Origin: Tamarix chinensis
Lineage: Eukaryota; Streptophyta; Magnoliopsida; Caryophyllales; Tamaricaceae
Direction: 5' to 3'
DNA length: 64,000 nucleotides
Assembly: GCA_030549775.1 (NCBI GenBank)
Contig: CM060174.1
Coordinates: 92,210,132 to 92,274,131 of the forward strand
Numbering within the stretch: the first letter of the stretch is position 1; each line of letters begins with the position of its first letter. The notes under the pieces are model-generated. The model was not told where the DNA came from. It searched no databases and worked only from the letters and a program-made list of their open reading frames with translations. Of this stretch, positions 34,751 through 49,334 are shown in pieces. A program made the translations under genes and the position numbers.

Positions 34751-37700
34751 TTGATGGACAAAGAAATCAGAGCAAGACCGGCCTGTGTAGAGTTCCTAAA
34801 TAATATGGATATCAAATTTATATATATATAAGGATATTTGATATAGAAATAAGAATCTAAACTAGTATAGATGATAAGATAATAAAAATAATAAAATTTT
34901 ATTAAAGTTGGTTAGAAGTTCAATTCTAAATCCAAATAAAAATTTTATACACATAAAATATAGGCACACAATATTTTTTTTGACATAGGGTCCCCTGAAT
35001 GTCAGGGCCGACCCTAGATCAGAGGATGCCATGAACTCAATAATTCAATCTGAATTCCACTGCCTATTTTGTTGCTTCTTCCTATTTTTCTGTGATAGAA
35101 ACATGATATTCTTTTGGTGGAGAAATCCAGAGATCAAGTCCGCAGGCAGAGAGACCAAGTGTGTGTGAGAGATAGAGGATGGGAGAGAAGTGCAGGTGTG
35201 GGCATTTCGGGGCCGCGAACTTTGTAGATGGTAGCTTGTTCGAATCATTCAATTTAACAAGCTTACCAGCAACAACAAACTTCTTCAAATTCATCAATAG
35301 CAATTTGCTAAAGTTGAGCGGCCGGGCAGGGGGCTATTAGTATAACAGCAGTAGCAGTGTGAACTGTGAAGGGGAAAGGATGCTGGGTGGGTGCCGCTGC
35401 TCTCATTTTTATAAATGGGATTTTTTTTTAATATTTTATTTTATGGAATGAGATATATATTTATGAACAAATGAAAATACATATTTATAATATGTGTATT
35501 ATGTTGACATAATGTTTACATTCATGATGAGCATTTAAAACAATAATACTTGCATTTGTTAATATAATGTATATTTATTATTATAAGATATGTATTTTAT
35601 CTTTAAGAGGTTTGCATTTGTTTTGTAAGATAATATTATATATGTGTTATACTAAGATTTATATTTATAACACATTTATTCATCTACTGTTATTTTATAA
35701 ATAAATGATGTATATTTATATCCGATATATATATATATTTGTATATGACGTATATTTATTTATCCATTGTTGGATAGCATTAGGATTGTTTACGGATTAA
35801 ATATATACTGTTTCAAATTGAATATCCCGTAAAAAAACTTTGGATATTCAAGAAAAAAAAAACTTTGGATATCTGAAATTTTGGATAAGATAATAAATAA
35901 TTTATCGGATAGTCAAAACTTTTGAACATGCCATAAATGAGAATATTAGATGAAAAATTATTCGATCGAAAAATAATAAATTGATACAATTCTAATCGAT
36001 ATTTTCTAATGATTTAATTTAAGTCTTAAATTATATTATATTCAATTAGTAATTTTAAATATTAGAAAATATTTAAATATTTGATCAAAATAATAATTAA
36101 AAAAAATAAAATATACTTATGATAAACACTCTCATTTCAAGTTATACACATACATATATGCTTATATAGTTATATACAATACAATTTTAAGAAAAAAAAT
36201 ATTTAGAGTATATTTATATATAATTTATCAATTTGGATGCCTAATTTATTTGATCTTTTATTAATTGGATCAGTTATTTGATTTGAAAAAAAATATATAT
36301 CAGATGAGTTATTTATTTATTAGATATGATTGATTTAGATATCAAATCATATCATCAAATATAAGATGACATAAAAAAACCCTTAATAAAATACACACAC
36401 ACACATATATATTTCTATAGTTAAGATATTTATAAGATGTGTATCTTTGTCCTAATGATGTATATTACTTTAAAAGAAAATTCAATAAATTTATAAAAAT
36501 GCCACCATATTGAGGGATGATGTGTATCTAACTATAAAAATATTTATTTATATGTAAAAAAATATGTATTATTTGAACCTTATTATTTTTTATGTTTAAA
36601 ACAAATTTTTTATTAAATTATAAAAATTACGCCAACTTATGCATCATGCGTAGTCCAACTAGTAGTAAGGTGTAAATTTCCTATTCTAAGCTGTCACTTA
36701 GATCTTATATTTAGGTCAATTCATTACAGTTTGGTTTCATTCGGCACCCGGTTTATGTGCGTTCCATGTCGATAAAAATGACCTGCAGAATACTTTTCTT
36801 CTTATTTATATACAAAGGAAACTAGGGTTGTGTTTGACAACCTTATTTATCTTATACTAATGAATTACATTACCATATTAATTATAATACATTCCCTAAC
36901 TTTTAGATTTTATTATATTAATTTCTGGTAAAATCTTGGGATAAAATTTGAACTAACAAAAAAAAAAACATAATGGCTCATGTATAAATAAAATGAATAG
37001 TATTAAAAAAATAATGAAATTGTCAATTAGAGCCTCATTAAGAATTTTGGTTTAAGGGGCATGCATCTTAATCTTAATATATGTAAAGGGATGTGCGCGT
37101 GTGGTTCGTTTAATCGATGATTGTTTTCAGCTAGTATATTAATATGCATTATTCGTATAGTATTATATATTTCATCAATGACTGTTTTCAACTCTACACT
37201 ATATTAATATGCATAATACATATAGTATTATATTTCATGTCGGAAGAGAATTTTTATTTTTTCAATTTCTTTCGATTAGTATATGCATGCATGTATGAGA
37301 AGTCTGACAAACAAAACATGTACCTTTGTGCCAGCAACTGCAACCAAAAAATAAAAATACAAATACAAAGATACGGGGAGAAGAATAAGATGGATGATAT
37401 TCGTTGCATTTGATTTGATTATTCAGTCTAATCCTATGTTTCAATATAGAATCAAATATAAAATCATGAAACAATAGTCTGCTTTTTTTTTCCCCTTTTT
37501 TTTTTCTTCTTTTTCCCCCCCTTCTTCTTTCGTTGCATCCTATAACTTTGATACCTAATAAATTCTTAGTACATTCATTGAAAGATTTTGTTGGCAAGCA
37601 ACACAACAATGATTACTGTATTTATTGTTCCATTCGTATTGAAAAAACATTATTGTAATACTTTATATAATTTTTAAAGAATTAATAAAAGTAATTTTAA

Positions 37701-38734
37701 AATTATATTTATATTTTTTTAAAAAAAAATAATAAAACATTTAATATATAGATAATAAAAAAAATAAGGATAAAAATAAAAAGTAGGTTTTGATTTTTTT
37801 ATCTATCAAAGCTTGAGTCTCGGTGTCAATCCATAATTGGGTCTGTGTGTCTTGTAGTTACATGGATTCGCTTTCAAATTTTAAGGGGACGAGAATGTCA
37901 TGTTCTATTGTTTCAAGCGAAAACGAATAGTTATTTAATTAAAAATCTTGCACATAAATAAAACTGTCCTATTATTTGTTTTTTTCCTTTTCTTCTAACT
38001 CTTATTTAATCAATCTCTTATTATTTTTTATGTTTTTAATTCTAACTTAAAATAAAAAATAATTTCATCCAAAACACCCATATGAAGAATATTTTACACT
38101 GTCACAAGACGAGCTCATTGTAAGACCGTTTGTTATGACAAAAGACCCCGGATGTCATCGCAAATCACTCATTGTGACAACAAATATGTTTATCAATCGA
38201 CATAAATTAATATACATATTATATATAAATTAATATGCATATTTATAAGGAGAACTCCAACGTGGACTTCTAATACTCATAGCTCAAATATTCAACCTTT
38301 AGATGAAGGCTCTAACAATATATTTTTTCTTTCTGGTGTCTTAATGTGCACTTCCCCTTTGTTTATTTTCATCGTATCCGCAATTGATTCTTTATGTTGG
38401 CAGTTAATGAGACGCTAAGCTAGCATGTATTGTTCGGTGGACAAATAGTATTTGACATAACTATAAATAATCAATTGATCTATGTATATATTCTTTTGGA
38501 TGATTAATGATATGCTAATTTAATAATTGAAAAAGAATACCATAAAATACTACTTAGATGGGCTTAAGCTCGTACAAACTCTTATTTTTCCATTAAATTT
38601 TTTCTAAGTTTCTTTTTTTTTGTATAATAAATAATCACAGCAGTAGTAAGAACCTTATTTCATGCCGGTCCACGTATTTGGACATTTGTGACTCATTTAA
38701 GCTTTGTCGCTTTTTTCAAATTTCTCCAACATTT
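34751..38734. other. AT-rich intergenic DNA, no gene recognised
   Basis: Minus-strand frames at 35045-35303 lie in GC-richer DNA and start with an ATG followed after 28 bases by a donor-like GTAAGC, but match nothing recognised; they may be a gene scrap. The stretch 35.4-36.6 kb is very AT-rich, with repeated TATATTTATAA words and an (AC)n/(AT)n tract at 36392-36412. Part of 35.8-36.3 kb resembles 28.7-29.2 kb. A homopolymer-rich C/T tract lies at 37483-37530. No RNA genes or element ends were found. Confidence 0.35.
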
Positions 38735-40390
38735 TCTAACATCTAAAATTTACTATAAAAAAGTTCTGTTTTTGAGAAAAAAGCAACAACATAATTTAAC
38801 ATGTGTTATTGCTACATATAACACAAGTCCAATCCATACCTTTCTCGTACCGAATGCAATACTAAAATATCTGCGACAATTAAATCAAAACTTACGAAAA
38901 TAGAAAAAAATAGCAGAAGATTTTAATAAATTAAATGTAAGAACATGTTCTAGAGTACAAGATCTAGATAATATAGTACATAGAAATAGAGAAAAACAAA
39001 AAACAAAATAGATATCCGCAACATGAGGAACACAATATGTGCTACCTTAGATAGCTATAACTCTACTTTCTAACCTTAAGTATAAACCTAACTCACTCCC
39101 CCCGACGATCCTCCTCAAAGTCAGTAGGATCAAAATCAAATACATGTGACACAAAGTCTACAAAAGTGTAGAATCAGTATCTCGTACTGAGTAACCTAAC
39201 AATCTTAAAGAGATATCATTATGCACATGGGCTATGCGAAGAAAGTGGTAGGGCATGCGATAACAAGATAACAACATGCTTTATATAGATGCTAATTGTT
39301 AATAAGACAACTCAACCATCAAGCATATAATAATATAATACAAAGATATGGATAGACAAAACTCACTAATTATTGCATTTCATTATCATGATCATAGCCA
39401 ATAGATTATAATAATTTGAGGATGGAGACTCAAACAACTCCCTCATCTAGAACATTTGTACCTAATGTACAACAACATTAGCCTAGTTGGCAAGCTTGTA
39501 CATGTAACCAAAAACCTCTATAATAGGTTACCCGATCAATTTAGTATGAATACCCCCTATAAGGCCCATGATTCTTACAAAGAAGAAAATGACCTCTCCA
39601 AACCTCACATAAGGCACATGGTGAATACCAAACCTATTCTTAGGAAGTTAACCCAAGCGCTACTAGTCCTGACTCAAGGTCTTATGCTTTAAGTGATTAA
39701 TATTGTTTATGACTTAGGTTAACAACAATCAAGGCCCATTGAATAACACTTTAATCATTTCAACCAACATAACCCACTTATTTTATTGAGTTCCAATAAT
39801 ATTTATGCACTTTCTCCATAGAGGAATCAAGATCCAACCATTTAGAATCTAAAGGGATAACAACATGTTATTAAGACCCAATTTAAATAATGAGGCATTA
39901 CGTCTCAATTTTCATGCATTAAAAGACCTATTTTATTTATTTATTTTGTTCTCAATATTTGTTAATTATAATTATTCAAGACAAGGGTTAATGGTTAACA
40001 CCAAGTCGACAATCAACAATCAACAATCAACAAAAGTCAATAGATGACCAAGTGTTAAAATTTGACCACATGTAAACCAAGGATCAAAGATCACTCTAGG
40101 TTTCACATATAAGGCCTTCATCAATAAAACGATTCAAAAACTTATAAAATGACTAAAATACCCCTAAGTTCAACCAAATTATTTAGGATCAAGAGAGGTA
40201 TATTTCTTGCTAAAGGGTTACATTTAACCAATTATTTTCCTAGGATGAAAATTTAAATATGGATACCGATTCTAATATACTAAGGTTACTAAATGCATCC
40301 AAAATACCCTTTACTAGCTTAATTAACCAATTTAAATAAAATATCTAAGTCCTCTTATTATAGACCCTCACAATATATAATGAATATTCA
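38735..40390 (+). mobile_element. LTR E (left LTR of the array, 3'-deleted)
   Basis: It opens TCTAACATCTAAAATTTAC (compare TGTAA...). It follows the same order as LTR F: the word CCAATCCATACCTTTC near 38829 matches CTAATCCATACCTTTC near 41231, and the CCTCAAAGTCAGTAGGATCA block occurs at about 39112 and 41531. The purine-rich part and GGTATTACA terminus are missing; internal-type sequence starts near 40400, so a deletion removed the junction. Confidence 0.6.
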
Positions 40391-41139
40391 GATTGGATTT
40401 GGATGGGACACCGTTGATTATTCTATGAGGAAGATAAGAAAACAGCTTTTGAACGTCAGAGGGACACCGGTATGGTATCAGCCTATGGACACTTTGATGC
40501 TCAAGTTAGTGACATATGACATAAATAATGCAAAAGAAAAGAGAGTATGGAGTTAAAGTGACTTAGCCATTGTACCATAAATGGGCGACTGCTAATGGTG
40601 AAGGATTTTTGGTCCTTGACCAAAGGCGTTTATAGAGGCACCATTTGGACAACATCAACTGAGAACATCTAAGAGTTGAAAGTCTTAGAGAAAGCTTATT
40701 TAGTATGTATGGTGAGTTGTTTTTGCCGAGTATATTGCTAAGATTCATTTATGTATCCTATTGGGGGCCTTGTGGCTCCAATATATATGGAGGTTGTGGC
40801 TTTCTACGTGCCCCTGTATGGGGTGGAATAAAGTCATCGTTGGTGATAGTTAGCATTGAGAAATTGAGGGAGTTGGGCCATGTTCAAATGAGATAGGCAA
40901 TGTCTAATTTTTAAATTAGTCGTGCTAAATGTTGGGGCTGAGATATGTACCTATAACACTGTTGTGAGGGCTAAGTCAATTGGGTTCGAGGGAAAATCCT
41001 CACAAAGTCTCAGCTTGCCCAACATATGTGTAGCTTCAAGGCTTTACCTTGATGGGTCTAACCAAAGGGATATGTTTTTCCCATATAGTTAGTGCCCCCA
41101 CTCCTCCTTGACTTTGGGAGCAGATTGCATGGTGATGGT
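40391..41139 (+). mobile_element. Internal-region 3' segment, copy 1
   Basis: Non-coding as it stands. It matches 46950-47574 over roughly 600 bp, including GACACTYTGATGCTCAAGTT, AATAATGCAAA, GTATGGTGAGTTGT/GTATAGTGAGTTGT, GGGGCCTTGTGGCTCCA and GAGGGAGTTGGGC. It lies directly before LTR F, the position expected for the 3' end of an element's internal region. Confidence 0.65.
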
Positions 41140-44100
41140 TGTAAAACTTCAAAGTTTATTACCAAAAAAATTCATTTTTAAGGAGAAGCATTAACATAAT
41201 TTTATTGGTGTTATCACCACACTTATCACAGGTCTAATCCATACCTTTCATGTACTAATTTAAAGGCTAAAGCATTTGTGATACTTAAATCCAAAATTAT
41301 AGAAATAGATGGAAATAAAAAAAGAATTTAATAAATTAAACATAAACACATAGTACAAAGGATATACTTCAGCTAGCACGATACAAAAAAGTAGAGATAA
41401 ACAAGAAATTAAAGGGACAAAGAGTTCAAAAAAGATATCTAGAATTTAGGGCATACAACACGTGTGACTACATATAGCTATAACTTTATACGCCAACTCT
41501 AGGTTTAAAACTAATCACTCCTCCTAAGGGACCACCTCAAAGTCAGTAGGATCATCACCAAATACTTGTGATGCGACATCTACAAAAGTGTAATATTAGT
41601 ACGCATGTCATACCGAGTAACACAACTATCTTAAAAAGATGGCATTATGTACAAGGCCCTTAGGAAGAAAGTAGTATATGATGTGATCATGGAATAACAA
41701 CATGCTTCATATAAATATCATTGTAAAGAAGGCTTCTCAAACATCAAGTAGAATTAAATTAGAATGACCAAAATGCCCCTATTAATATAAAACTACCTTA
41801 AAGCTTCTAAAATTCATAATTTACTCTAAACAACTTTAAACCCTAACATATTATATATATTTTATGTAAATGATCCAAGGCACACAATTGTACACTTTAA
41901 ACTTTTAGAAACATATATTAAATTCCTAAAATACCCAAGGCCAAATATATCCATAACCCTAATTTTTTTTATTTTAACTCTAAATGATCCAAAATTCATA
42001 ACCTAACTTCGATACTCTATTATAAATACAATGAAATGCTTACAAAAATTTAAAACAATCAAAATCTACATAAAATAACTAGGCCCAAAGCTAAAGCACT
42101 CATGTCTAGGCATGTTTATCATGGCTCTACTGTATATTCATCACAACTCTATTGGCATAAGAACATGTAAAAATCATACAAATTATTCTCTCATCTAGTT
42201 TTCATGTTCATACACACAAGATAGCAACATACACATGTCATACAAGATTTTACAAAATTATCACTTCATATTATAATCAAGATAAAGGTAACCATACATA
42301 AAATAACATGTGATAAACCTAACACAAATCCTATTTTTAAAGGTTAGTTTATTTACCCAAGCCCTAAATTATCTAGCAAAAGAAACCTAGACTTAAATCA
42401 TCACCTAGGCTTCTTTATCACCTTCATAAGAATATGTAAATAAAAAGATTAGATAAACAAGGATTAATAAGTATGGAAATGGAAATAAAATATATGAAAT
42501 AGAGGGATTTAGGAGAGTATAATAATCAACAAACAAGAGGTTGGAGAGTTGTAATTGGTTGATCTGTAGAGGTTTGAAAATAACAAAGAGGAGGAGAAAA
42601 ACACACCCAACCGCCACTACAAAGACATGCAAAAAAAGGAAAGTGAAATAGGATTGTGTAGCGATGGTTCTGCAAAAAAAAAATGGAGAGGAGAAAAAGA
42701 AGGGCATATGCACACTGGACAGTAGCAACAAGGATCTAACTAGTAGAGGGGAAAAAGAATGAAAGGGGGCTTAACCCATGGTAAATTACTGCAATGAAGG
42801 GAATGGTTGGGTGAGGCAAAGAGGGAGGTTGTTGTGTGTTAAATTTAGCTAAGAAAAATAAAGGGAAAATGAGCTAGAAAAACCCATGCCACAATAATAA
42901 CATGGATAGCAAGGTGGAAAGAAAATGGAGGCTTAAATGCATGCATTTATGCAAACGAGGCATATTTTACTCAAAATTTTATAGTTTTTATTCGACAGAT
43001 ACTTAAACGGATATGGATAAATATATATGGAGGATAGAAGAAAATATCTGCTAGGTTTGGGTATAGATACAAGCAAGGGGTATCCATATCTTACCAGTAC
43101 ATAGACCTATACCTTTATTCATATCCGTACCTATTTATTTGATATATAATTATTCTTTTACCCTTAATTTTAAAATAAACATAGTATACTATTAGGGTTA
43201 AAATTATTATTTATTTTAACCCTAAACGAGTTTATCTATTGAATATTTGATTTGTCTATTGGATAATATTTGTTCATGGATAAATGATTTATTCGTTGGG
43301 TAATGGATATCTAACGAATATGGATATGGATTTATTAGTAGATACCCATTCGGGTAATTATACAAATTGGGGCATAGGTTTTCTTATCAAATACAAATAT
43401 GGGTATGGATGTACCTACCCTGTTTACATCCCTAAATGCATGGAGTTTAATGCAATGGATGAGTGTCTGTGTGAGTCACAAAGAGAGGTTGAAGTAGGGT
43501 AATGTTGTAAAGGAATTTAAGGGAAAAACGACATCATTAATCTTGATCACAACAGTAACAGTGCTTGACATAAGGGGAGAAAGATAGGAGGGAAAAAGTC
43601 TATTCATGAATAAGGTTTTTTTTGGAAGGTGTGGGTGCTTGCGTAGGGTAGTGTATAGGGTATAAAGTAAGATAAAACACCACTTTCCTATGCCAGATAT
43701 GTCATGCATAAGTTGTGGGAAAAATGGATTTAGCTTGGGTTAAGTACAAGAAGAACAAAAAAGGTTGGCTGAGTAAGGGAGTTGGTAGATTTTGGTGAGA
43801 TTAGATTATAAAAGTGTTTTTTTTAATTGCTAGCATAAAAAATTTGAGATAATAGTTTCCAACATGTGAGGGTCAAATTCCAATAAGTTAAGGGATAGGA
43901 TAGATATTTTACAAATTTTAAGATAATTACATTGGTATAAAGACTAGAAAATAGGAACTTATTAGGAAAAATAGTGCATAATTCTTGAAAATTATGAAAT
44001 TTTAAGGAAAGGTGAAAAATAATTTCAAGAATCTAAATATATTAAAAAAATTGGGCACCAAATTTGGATTGATGCTCTATACATGAGAAACGACAGAAAA

Positions 44101-44549
44101 TGAATAAGTTGTGGAAACATATTTTTATGCCAATACACAAAATGCATAATGAAGAGTACAAACAACCATGGATTGATGCGAAATGATTTTTTATAAAACT
44201 AAATATATAAAATTATTTGATCAAAAAATTCTTTTGATTTCGAATAGATTAAAAATGATTAAAATAACAACAATCATCCAATGGTGTAAAATGGGTTAAT
44301 TTTTTTTTTATAATTTAATGACTTAGAAAGAATGGATGGTTTGCAAGTGAACAAAATATATGAATGAACTAAAAAATATTTTATATTGATTTTCTAAATT
44401 CATATTGCTTAAAATGAGCAAAAATGATGAAGAAGAAGATTCACATAAAATGTGTTTGCTGCAAACGAAAGAAATTATTAGAAGTTTTAGAAATGTAATA
44501 CGAGATTAATAACGGGGTAATTAGGGTTTAGATGAAGAAGGTATTACAA
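41140..44549 (+). mobile_element. LTR F (middle LTR of the array)
   Basis: It starts TGTAAAACTTCAAAGTTTAT and ends AAGGTATTACA. It carries the 491-bp hAT-like element at 42944-43434; without it the LTR is about 2.9 kb, similar to LTRs B and D. The stretch CCAACATGTGAGGGTCA near 43860 matches 52788 in LTR G, and TAGAATGACCAAAATG near 41760 matches about 47668. Frames such as 42405-42731 on the minus strand are pyrimidine-rich artefacts. Confidence 0.65.
42944..43434. mobile_element. hAT-like element in LTR F
   Basis: The flanking 8-mer AATGCATG is perfect on both sides (42936-42943 and 43435-43442). The right end, inverted, reads TAGGGATGTAAACAGGGTAG; the left end CATTTATGCAAACGAGGCAT is a decayed match. 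The interior, rich in ATATCCGTACC/GGATATGGAT words, matches the element at 62066-62541 in the opposite orientation. Non-coding, 491 bp. Confidence 0.75.
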
Positions 44550-47500
44550 CAGTTATGGAGAGAAGGATTGTTGAAGGCTAGGTTAAGTCTTTTTGAGGAA
44601 AATGATGGCTTACTTGGTAAACTGGGATATGCACAATTATTTTGATAGGGTTGGAATGTTCCTCAAATATTTTGTTCCATGTTTCCTCCACTTTTTAAGA
44701 GAAGGAGATAGAAAAGGTTGCTTAAACTATCTAAATTCATTTTACTCATGTAGTAAAGATTTGGAGAGTTATCAATTGTTGTTTTGTATTGAGTTTCAAC
44801 CATTTCATTCTTTTGTGTATTGTTGATCTCATATAGGAGATATCCAACTAGTGGTATAAAACGACTGATAGAAATTAATTTTAACTCTTGAAGATTGTAC
44901 TACACCTTTTTAAAATCTTGAGATGACAACTCTAGCAAACAATCCTTTTGCAGAAGTCATTATCTAAGGGGCAAGTAGTTATGTTGCATGGCGTACCATA
45001 ATATTCAATTATGGGCTTGTAACAGATGAAAATAGTGTTAGGTTTTTAGCCTCTTTGGAGGAGGTGGAGACTTGTAGAATGATAATCTTAGAAGTATAAG
45101 GAAATGTTTCCTTTTGAGCTTTGGGTAAGGTTTCCCTATATGGAGGAAAAGGCATACCAGACATCTGTAGGCTGGGTGTGCTTCTACGAGCACCCCTTCC
45201 AATACGGGCTGAGATTTTTGTTGCTGTAGTTAGTGAGAAATTTTAACCAACTTTAGGCTCTCACCTTCCCAACTATTCCCCTAATGCTTGGAGGGTCTTA
45301 CCGAGTTTGGTAAGACTAAGAAATTTGACATGTGTGACTATGGATTTGGAATTATTATCCTGGTGTTATTACCCCAATATCCACAACAAGAAGGCCATAA
45401 GGGTGCTGTTAACTGGTAGGCCGTACCATGATCAGTTAGTGATGGGAATTTCAACTAATAACCATGATTGAAAGGACTTGTATTTCTTTGTTGACTGAAA
45501 AGGGATTAACCCATTGGAATCCTTCTAGAACATTCCCAACAAATGAATAACTTTCATTAAGTTTTGTTTTTCTCTTCTAGATGTAACAATGTAGATTTTA
45601 TGTTTTCTTTGTATTTCCTCACGGTAATAGCAAGGGAGGGAGTCCACTGACTATCGTTTGTGAATGGATCAAGAAGCTTCTAGAATTAGCCAAAAAGGAG
45701 CATCGATGGAATGTGCTGCTAGGAGAAGATGATTTGAGTAACAGTGAAGCCCTTAATAGAGCCATCTACCCTCAAGGTATTCCTTTTTTGTATCCTTATC
45801 TAGATATTTCATCTTTCTTTGCTAGAGTTACTAGGGTATCTACTATCATATGTGAATCCTTTAATCTCATGAGAGTAGTGTTTTGCCGACATCATCATGA
45901 GCTTCTCTAAGTGTTCCTCCATGTTGGAGCCTTTAGTTGTAGTGTGCTAAGAGGCAAGTAGGAGATGTACTGTCACTCGTGGGGTACCTCATTTTTTGGG
46001 TGGCATGGAAAAAACTTCCATGCTTGAGAAAGGAGGGACTTCAAGCATCGTCAAAGGTAAGGGGGTCCAATGTTGGGAACATGGAGGTCTAATAGGAGAA
46101 AGTGTTTGTAAAGGATCCTTTATTGATCTATACTAACGAGAAGGGTGACTTGAGGGAGAGTGTGACACAATCCCAAATAAGGAGGCTAGATCACAAGAAG
46201 AATATCCCTGATGAGGTAGGGGATGGCTCTAAGGGCGAGTTAGGATTTTTGGAATAAGGTTTTACCTTTGAAGGTATCCATGCCTTTGGGAGCGGAATGG
46301 GGAGGTTGGTCCTCCCTAGTAACGAGCTCTGATTGGCGCAACTCGCCGATAGTTGGCATTTAGAGGAGGCCGCATTGGAAAACTATTAGGTAAGATTCAC
46401 AAATTATGTGTTTATGTTTTTCACTTTATTTGGATGTTAATACTAATAAATTTCATAAGCCATGGAGTGAATCTTTTTTGCTTTGATGGTTATGAACCTA
46501 TTGGAGAAATCGTCACCAAGTTGTGGATGGAGATAGGGAAGCTTTGAGAAGCGTTGGCTTCTTGGGATTCGAAGGTGAAATGGCTCCAATAGGTTGAGAA
46601 CTATATTAAGTCCAAAGTGAAAGGTCTAGATAAATATCAGAAGATCCTTCATCGTTAGCTGATTGAGGATATGAATTCCTTAGAGGATGAGTGTGCTTCT
46701 TACCACATATCTAAGGCAGCTTGGGGATAAAAGGAGGCTGTGAAAAGTTAGGGAAAATGAGTTGGATGGGAGCTTGGGGCTTAAGACTTGTACATTTGGT
46801 TCTTGTCGAAAAAACTTCATTGTTACAAGATGTAATAAGCCTTAGTTGCCATTACGACCAAGATGGATAGGATCTCAGAGTGGGAGGTTGCTTGAAGTAT
46901 TTGAATCAGAATTGGATAGGGCACCACTAAGTTTCTTGCAAGGAAGACAAGAAATAATCTTTTGAGTGTCAAAGAGACACCGTAGCCTAATGACACTCTG
47001 ATGCTCAAGTTAGTGATGTATGATGTAAATAATGCAAAGTAAAAGAGAGAATGGGGTTGGAGTGGCTTAGCTATTGGGCCATGAAGTCATGAGCACTGAA
47101 GGTGAAGGATTAGGGGCCCTGATGGAAGGAATTTGAAGTGGTTTTGTTTGGGCAGTGTTAAATGATAATTGTGGGAGCTGAAAGTCTCAATGAAAGCTTG
47201 TTTAGTGAGTATAGTGAGTTGTTATTACCTGTTAGATTACTAAGATTCACCTACATAGCCTTTTAGGGGCCTTATGGCTCCACTATTTATTGAGTTTGTG
47301 GCTTGCAATGTTCTCCCTTATGGGACGGGATAAAGTTGCTATTATAGGTAGTAAGTATTGAGAAATCGAGGGAGTTGGGCTTCATTCAAACGAGATAGGT
47401 ACCATCTAGTTTTCAAATTAGTCGTTCTAGACATTGGGGCAGGATATGTTTCCATAATTCTATGGGGCTTAAGGGAAAACCCTTGTGAAGTCTCGGGCCG

Positions 47501-47574
47501 CCTAAGAGATGTGGAGCTTCTGAGTTGCACCTTGTTGGGCTTGACCAAAATGTTTGATTTTTTTTTTTCCATAC
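44550..47574 (+). pseudogene. Internal region with PF04195-like gypsy-type domain, broken
   Basis: Plus-strand translation in shifting frames gives CFYEHPFQYGLRF (near 45180) then NAWRVLPSLV (near 45290), and further TNNHDWKDLYFFV (near 45460) and NPLES. These blocks and their order match the plant 'putative gypsy type transposon' family (Transposase_28, PF04195), whose members look like gag-type proteins of large retrotransposons. Near 46600-46740 a charged, probably helical stretch follows. Stops and frameshifts abound. No protease, reverse transcriptase or integrase was recognised, so this looks like a non-autonomous element. The last 600 bp repeat those before LTR F. Confidence 0.6.
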
Positions 47575-48456
47575 ACTCATCAATCACCACTCAATTATCA
47601 CAATTGTCTGTATTACCTTATTCTCTTAATCTAATGATTACTTAGATCCTAAAATTTTTAGAACTAGTGTATAATGACCAAAATGTCCCTATTCTTATAA
47701 AATCACCCTAACTCTTGTAAATTTCATAACTTACTCTAAACAAATTCAAACCTAACATATAATATATCAAATTTTATGTAAAAGACTCTATGAACAAAAT
47801 GATATAATCAAAACTCAAAAAATCAAGTTGCAATGCCCAAAATACCCCTGACCCAATATATCCCAAAACCCTTAAAATATATTTCAACTTCAAATGAACC
47901 AAAATTCATGCCCTAAATTCAAAATATATTGTAAATATAATTAGATTCTTAGATTAAATTAATACAACCAAATATCACATAAAATAATTGGGATCGAAAC
48001 CCGTACATATGCTAACATGTGGATTTTTCAACTAAAACTTATGAAATTTAAGGAAACTACTACTAAGCATATTTATATACACATATAATCATGTTAAGGA
48101 AACATAAAAACAATCATAATCATACTCAACATAATAAGGCCAAGAGCCACAACAAGCTGTTCTAGCCATTCTTCATCCAAACCCATAATTGCAACATGCT
48201 TACATACATATTATTATACTTATAATAACCGTACATAACTCCCATGTGTAAAACTTAGACACATTTCCATCCTTATAAAAAATAATTATAAAAATATTAA
48301 ACACCTAGCACATAAGAATTTTTCTAAATGTTAGTTTAGTCACCCAATTTCTAAGCTTCAAGCAAAAGCTAAAATAAGAAATCTAACACTCCACTCCTAA
48401 CCTACTTGGCCACCTTTACAAGAGTATAAGATAACGAGTTAGATAACCAATACACA
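47575..48456 (+). mobile_element. LTR G, left part
   Basis: From about 47660 the sequence aligns with LTR F from about 41755 (GACCAAAATGTCCCTATT, then ATTTCATAACTTACTCTAAACAA). The first about 600 bp of the LTR seem lost. The match runs to about 48450 (GAGTTAGATAACCAAT), where a different LTR sequence begins. Confidence 0.55.
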
Positions 48457-49334
48457 TGATATAATCCATCTGGGCCCGGCTCAATCGTCTTTCACTTTCA
48501 TGATTAGTGTTTTCCCTTTTAATTAGCACAACAATTTCATTTATTTTCCACGAGGGGGAGATCAAGAACCCGGAGACGCAAAGGTGCACTTGTCATACTG
48601 GTGCATACAAGCAACTCAGTACCCTTCAACCATCAACCTAGGGACACAAAGGTACCCTAGTCTTACTGGTGCATACAAGCTACACAATACCCTACCTACA
48701 AGGACACTTAATCCATAAGTATACATACCCCCTAAATAGGTCCGTAGAGCTAGATAGAGTAAGATGTAGGGCCTAGCTGTGACACTAAGGCACACCAACA
48801 AATACCAGAATAATAGTGGGCTAAACCACGTCTTTAGGGTAGCAACCCCTAAAGAGACACCATTCCCTATCTCGAGGTCTTCCACTTTAATTATTAGTAT
48901 CTTAATTAAGGTGACCACGAAAAGCACAACAACTACATACTTATTCACTTCCATTAGTTTCTAATATCATTAAGTAATTATTATTCATACAATTATCCAT
49001 GATAACCTAAAGGAATCACTAAGGCCATCATTATCTCATCCAATTCCAATTCAGGATTCGTTTCCATTTGTTCACATGCCATAGGAGTTATCATATCATA
49101 ATCATATTATGATCTTAGAGTCTGGTTAGTTCACATCGAAGGATCATGGCACACATAACCCTAACATGCCCTTAATTCATACCCAACACCCAATACTATG
49201 CACGATTAATGATTAAGACACCTCCTTCATGAATATAAGAATAACACAATACCACAACCTTAATTATCTTGTTATTTAATGTTATTTGAGCCTTATTATG
49301 AAACTCCATTAATCCGTTGACATGTTAAATACAA

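Noticed and set aside
35045..35303. Minus-strand frames in GC-richer DNA near 35.2 kb
   Set aside because: Possible gene scrap, but no recognised protein and no connected exons, so not called as a gene.
37262..37609. A 115-codon minus-strand frame with a basic run
   Set aside because: The basic run comes from a C/T homopolymer-rich tract; no known domain, no splice or promoter context.
40470..40490. TGGTATCAG resembling a tRNA-Met primer-binding site
   Set aside because: It lies inside the internal 3' segment rather than after a 5' LTR end, and the related copy near 46985 lacks it.
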